Shown here piece by piece: positions 62,204-64,000 of a DNA stretch of 64,000 nucleotides. A program made the position numbers and the translations under genes. The stretch is from Mesorhizobium loti R88b (GTDB lineage: Bacteria > Pseudomonadota > Alphaproteobacteria > Rhizobiales > Rhizobiaceae): NCBI RefSeq assembly GCF_013170845.1, contig NZ_CP033367.1:5643001-5707000 (forward strand). The letters run 5' to 3'. Numbering within the stretch: position 1 is the stretch's first letter; every line of letters begins with the position of its first letter. The notes beneath the pieces were generated by a model. That model was given only the letters and a program-made list of their open reading frames with translations, did no database searches and was not told where the DNA came from.

Positions 62204-62554
62204 CTACTTCCCCACCGCCTGCTCGTAAGCCTCCGGCTTGAACCCAACCAGAACCCGATCCCCCACCTCAAGCACCGGCCGCTTGATCATCGTCGGCTTG
62301 GCCAGCATCAGGGCCTTGGCCTTCTTCTCATCTAGCGCTTCCTTTTCCTTGTCCGGCAACTCGCGAAACGTCGTGCTGCCCTTGTTGAGCAGCTTTTCCC
62401 AACCGACCTTGCCGACCCAGCCATCCAGCCGCTTCGCGTCCAGCCCCTCCGCACGAAAATCGTGGAAACGATAGGGTACGTCATGGCTCTCCAGCCAGAC
62501 GCGCGCCTTCCTGATCGTGTCGCAGGTGGTGATGCCGTACATGGTGATCGTCAA
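62204..62554 (-). CDS. ArsC/Spx-family reductase-like protein (YffB type)
   Basis: A 116-residue thioredoxin-fold protein. The N-terminal YGITTCDTIRKARVWL holds a single Cys11 in the CxxT/CDT form found in YffB-type proteins, not the extra cysteines of arsenate reductase. KPTMIKRPVLEVGDRVLVGF with Arg near the end is the second site. True arsenate reduction is doubtful; glutathione-dependent reduction or another role is possible. It is convergent with the DUF488 gene. Confidence 0.9.
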   Translation of the reverse strand: MTITMYGITTCDTIRKARVWLESHDVPYRFHDFRAEGLDAKRLDGWVGKVGWEKLLNKGSTTFRELPDKEKEALDEKKAKALMLAKPTMIKRPVLEVGDRVLVGFKPEAYEQAVGK

Positions 62555-62655
62555 AGCGTGCTTTCCTTGGGCTGACCGTCGAATCCGTCCCGCAGCCTAA
62601 AACTGCCCTCCGCGCTTTTCCAGCACCCGGGTCCGTGTCTCCGCATTTTTGGGGC

Positions 62656-62686
62656 TTGCCAATACTAAGGAATTTTCCTAAGTATT
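62656..62686 (+). promoter_or_regulatory. arsR promoter with palindromic operator
   Basis: A 26-base near-perfect palindrome (62661-62686; 11 of 13 pairs match; arms AATACT and AGTATT round AGGAA/TTCCT) overlaps a promoter with TTGCCA (62656-62661) and TAAGTA (62679-62684) 17 bases apart. It lies 38 bases before the ArsR-family gene start, so it is the likely autoregulatory site. Confidence 0.7.
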
Positions 62687-62723
62687 TTTCGAACCATTTT
62701 TGACGGCGATGCAGGACCGACCC

Positions 62724-63080
62724 ATGGCAAGCCTCCAGACCACGACTTCAGGCCTCCCGCCCATCGACGGCATCTTTCGCGCACTCGCCGACCCGACGCG
62801 GCGGCGCGTCGTCGAGCGGCTGAACCGCAGCCCGGCCTCGGTCAGCGAACTGGCGCAGCCTTTCGAGATGGCGCTGCCCTCCTTCATCGAACACCTCAAA
62901 GTGCTGGAAGGCTGCGGGCTGGTGCGCTCGGAAAAGATCGGCCGCACCCGGACCTATCAACTGGCGCCCGAGCCGCTGCAACTCGCCGAAAACTGGCTGG
63001 CCGAACAACGCACGCTGTGGGAGCGCCGCCTCGACCAGTTCGACGCCTATGTGATGATCCTCAAGGAGCAGGAAAAATGA
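62724..63080 (+). CDS. ArsR family transcriptional regulator
   Basis: A 118-residue winged-helix repressor from ATG 62724 (AGGA upstream); ATG 62709 is an alternative. [18 protein letters not shown] (about residues 16-33) and [29 protein letters not shown], split over 40-68, are the DNA-binding core. The metal cysteines of classical ArsR are absent. Its stop overlaps the ATG of the AHSA1 gene, the widespread ArsR-SRPBCC pair, which senses small molecules rather than metals. Confidence 0.92.
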   Translation: MASLQTTTSGLPPIDGIFRALADPTRRRVVERLNRSPASVSELAQPFEMALPSFIEHLKVLEGCGLVRSEKIGRTRTYQLAPEPLQLAENWLAEQRTLWERRLDQFDAYVMILKEQEK

Positions 63081-63556
63081 GCTACCCCTTCAAGCCGGAT
63101 CCCAGGCTGGACCTGGTGCTGGAACGCGTCATCGATGCGCCGCGCGAATTGCTGTGGCGTGCCTTGACGACGCCGGAGCATGTCAGGCAATGGTTCACGC
63201 CAAAGCCGTGGCTGATCACCGATTGCGAGATCGATCTGCGGCCGAGTGGACTGTTTCGCACACGCATGCAGTCGCCTGACGGCCAGGAGGTCAGCGATCG
63301 CCATTGCTGCTATCTCGACATCGTGCCGAACGAGAGGCTGGTGTGGACGGATGCGCTGCTGCCGGGCTACCGGCCGTCAGGCGAGCCCTTCATCACCGCG
63401 GTCATCTCCCTCCAGCCGGATGGCCGGGGCACACGCTACACCGCCACCGCCATCCACCGCGACGAGGCGACCCGCAACAACCATGAAGAGATGGGCTTCT
63501 TCGACGGCTGGGGCACGGTGGCCGATCAGCTTGCGGACTACGTGAAGACGATTTGA
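63077..63556 (+). CDS. SRPBCC/AHSA1 domain protein
   Basis: A 159-residue helix-grip protein with a large ligand cavity. [25 protein letters not shown] (split over 16-40) is the AHSA1 start, and [21 protein letters not shown] (split over 136-156) the end helix. Such proteins bind hydrophobic ligands or act as enzymes of unknown role. It overlaps the arsR stop (ATGA), so the two are coupled and share the palindromic promoter. Confidence 0.92.
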   Translation: MSYPFKPDPRLDLVLERVIDAPRELLWRALTTPEHVRQWFTPKPWLITDCEIDLRPSGLFRTRMQSPDGQEVSDRHCCYLDIVPNERLVWTDALLPGYRPSGEPFITAVISLQPDGRGTRYTATAIHRDEATRNNHEEMGFFDGWGTVADQLADYVKTI

Positions 63557-63562
63557 GCCGCC

Positions 63563-63606
63563 GCATGATGGCCGGGGCATTGCCCCCGGCCGCCATGCTT
63601 GTTTTT
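63563..63606 (+). terminator. Rho-independent terminator
   Basis: A strong hairpin with GCATG/CATGC outside and GGCCGGGG/CCCCGGCC inside (63563-63598) is followed by TTGTTTTT. It ends the arsR-AHSA1 unit and separates it from the convergent SnoaL-like gene. Confidence 0.82.
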
Positions 63607-63649
63607 CGATCTACAGTGGAGAACTCCGCAGTCGGCGGAATTTCCAGCC

Positions 63650-64000
63650 TCAGTAGTAAAAGCGCTCTTCGGTGATCTTGCCGTTCTTGACCGTGTACAG
63701 GCCAACCTCATCCATGGTGACACGCTCGCCGGTGGCCTTGGGCGTTACGTCGAACTTGAAGCGCACGGCGAACTGGTCGCCATTGACATAAGGGCCTTCG
63801 ACCGAGCCGCCGTGGACTTCGTGGTTCTCTTGCCACCATTGGCCCTTTTGCTTGAGAGCCTCCTTGCCACGGGCCACGGCCATCGGCCCTTCCATGGCTT
63901 CGTAGCTGACGATATCGTCGGCGTTGTATTTCTCGCCAGCACCGGCGTGATCTCCCTGCTGGAGCAGTTCGGTGAAATCCTTGGCAATTTCCGCGATGGT
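63650..64000 (-). CDS. SnoaL-like/NTF2-fold protein (partial, N-terminus outside window)
   Basis: At least 116 residues are visible and the frame is open to the window edge; the ATG at 63895 is internal. The visible part reads TIAEIAKDFTELLQQGDHAG, then the strands of an NTF2-like fold (GPYVNGDQFAVRFKFDV, VGLYTVKNGKITEERFYY at the C-terminus). The family includes polyketide cyclases and many stress proteins of unknown role. It is convergent with the AHSA1 gene. Confidence 0.85.
   Translation of the reverse strand, partial: TIAEIAKDFTELLQQGDHAGAGEKYNADDIVSYEAMEGPMAVARGKEALKQKGQWWQENHEVHGGSVEGPYVNGDQFAVRFKFDVTPKATGERVTMDEVGLYTVKNGKITEERFYY

Noticed and set aside
62204..62554. Arsenic resistance operon with the nearby ArsR gene
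   Set aside because: The reductase-like protein has a single cysteine, is on the other strand, and the ArsR protein lacks metal cysteines; no arsenic pump is present.
1..64000. CRISPR arrays, tRNA, rRNA or transposase genes
   Set aside because: No regularly spaced repeats, tRNA-like cloverleaf motifs, rRNA segments or transposase motifs were found by reading both strands.

Overview
The window looks like a chromosomal core segment of a Mesorhizobium-type alphaproteobacterium (Rhizobiales, Phyllobacteriaceae). The composition is GC-rich. The gene set is rhizobial: BacA/SbmA, BioR-controlled bioY, a split F0 ATP synthase operon with two b-type subunits, a RibB with a degenerate GTP cyclohydrolase tail, and a cobalamin-riboswitch-controlled bluB. 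Most of the sequence is housekeeping and metabolic genes. No rRNA, tRNA, CRISPR array, prophage or transposase gene was seen. The only stretch above 300 bases without a gene is 3903-4362, which holds the cobalamin riboswitch.

Layout. 1-14.1 kb: dxs (cut by the window edge), pirin, xseB, a histone-deacetylase-like amidohydrolase, bluB, a membrane protein, a divergent tetR/MFS pair sharing three operators, a GNAT protein, ribB, aroC, fabI and a DnaJ-like chaperone. 14.2-24.6 kb: pdxH, an acyl-CoA dehydrogenase/enoyl-CoA hydratase pair with a LiuR-like site, a GH25 lysozyme, purD, a PhyH dioxygenase with a divergent LysR, ubiA and a DUF6101 gene behind a structured leader. 24.7-33.7 kb: an FAD oxidoreductase with a Sua5-type threonylcarbamoyl-AMP synthase, small secreted proteins, and glyQ/glyS separated by a compact DUF559 nuclease gene lying between two inverted copies of a hairpin repeat. 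33.7-46.5 kb: a TPR protein, the bioR/bioY/DUF1284 biotin locus, a polyprenyl synthase, a DUF2007 protein with a methyltransferase, an S49 peptidase, ispE, moaB, and a LexA-boxed radical SAM gene followed by rnhB. 46.5-64 kb: atpIBEF'F, a SleB-type wall hydrolase, two MFS/LysR loci, the yfgM-like gene with der, a polysaccharide deacetylase, bacA in a local low-GC patch, an M29 aminopeptidase, and an arsR/AHSA1 pair with a palindromic operator.

The genes supply isoprenoid precursors and quinones (dxs, ispE, polyprenyl synthase, ubiA), cofactors (ribB, pdxH, bluB, bioY, moaB), translation (glyQS, Sua5, der) and energy (F0). Regulation can be read directly at several loci: the B12 riboswitch, two BioR boxes, a LexA box, a LiuR-like box, the TetR operators and the ArsR palindrome. 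The most unusual items are the inverted-repeat-flanked DUF559 unit inserted between glyQ and glyS, the three-way-junction leader of the DUF6101 gene, and a probable one-base frameshift at the 3' end of bluB.
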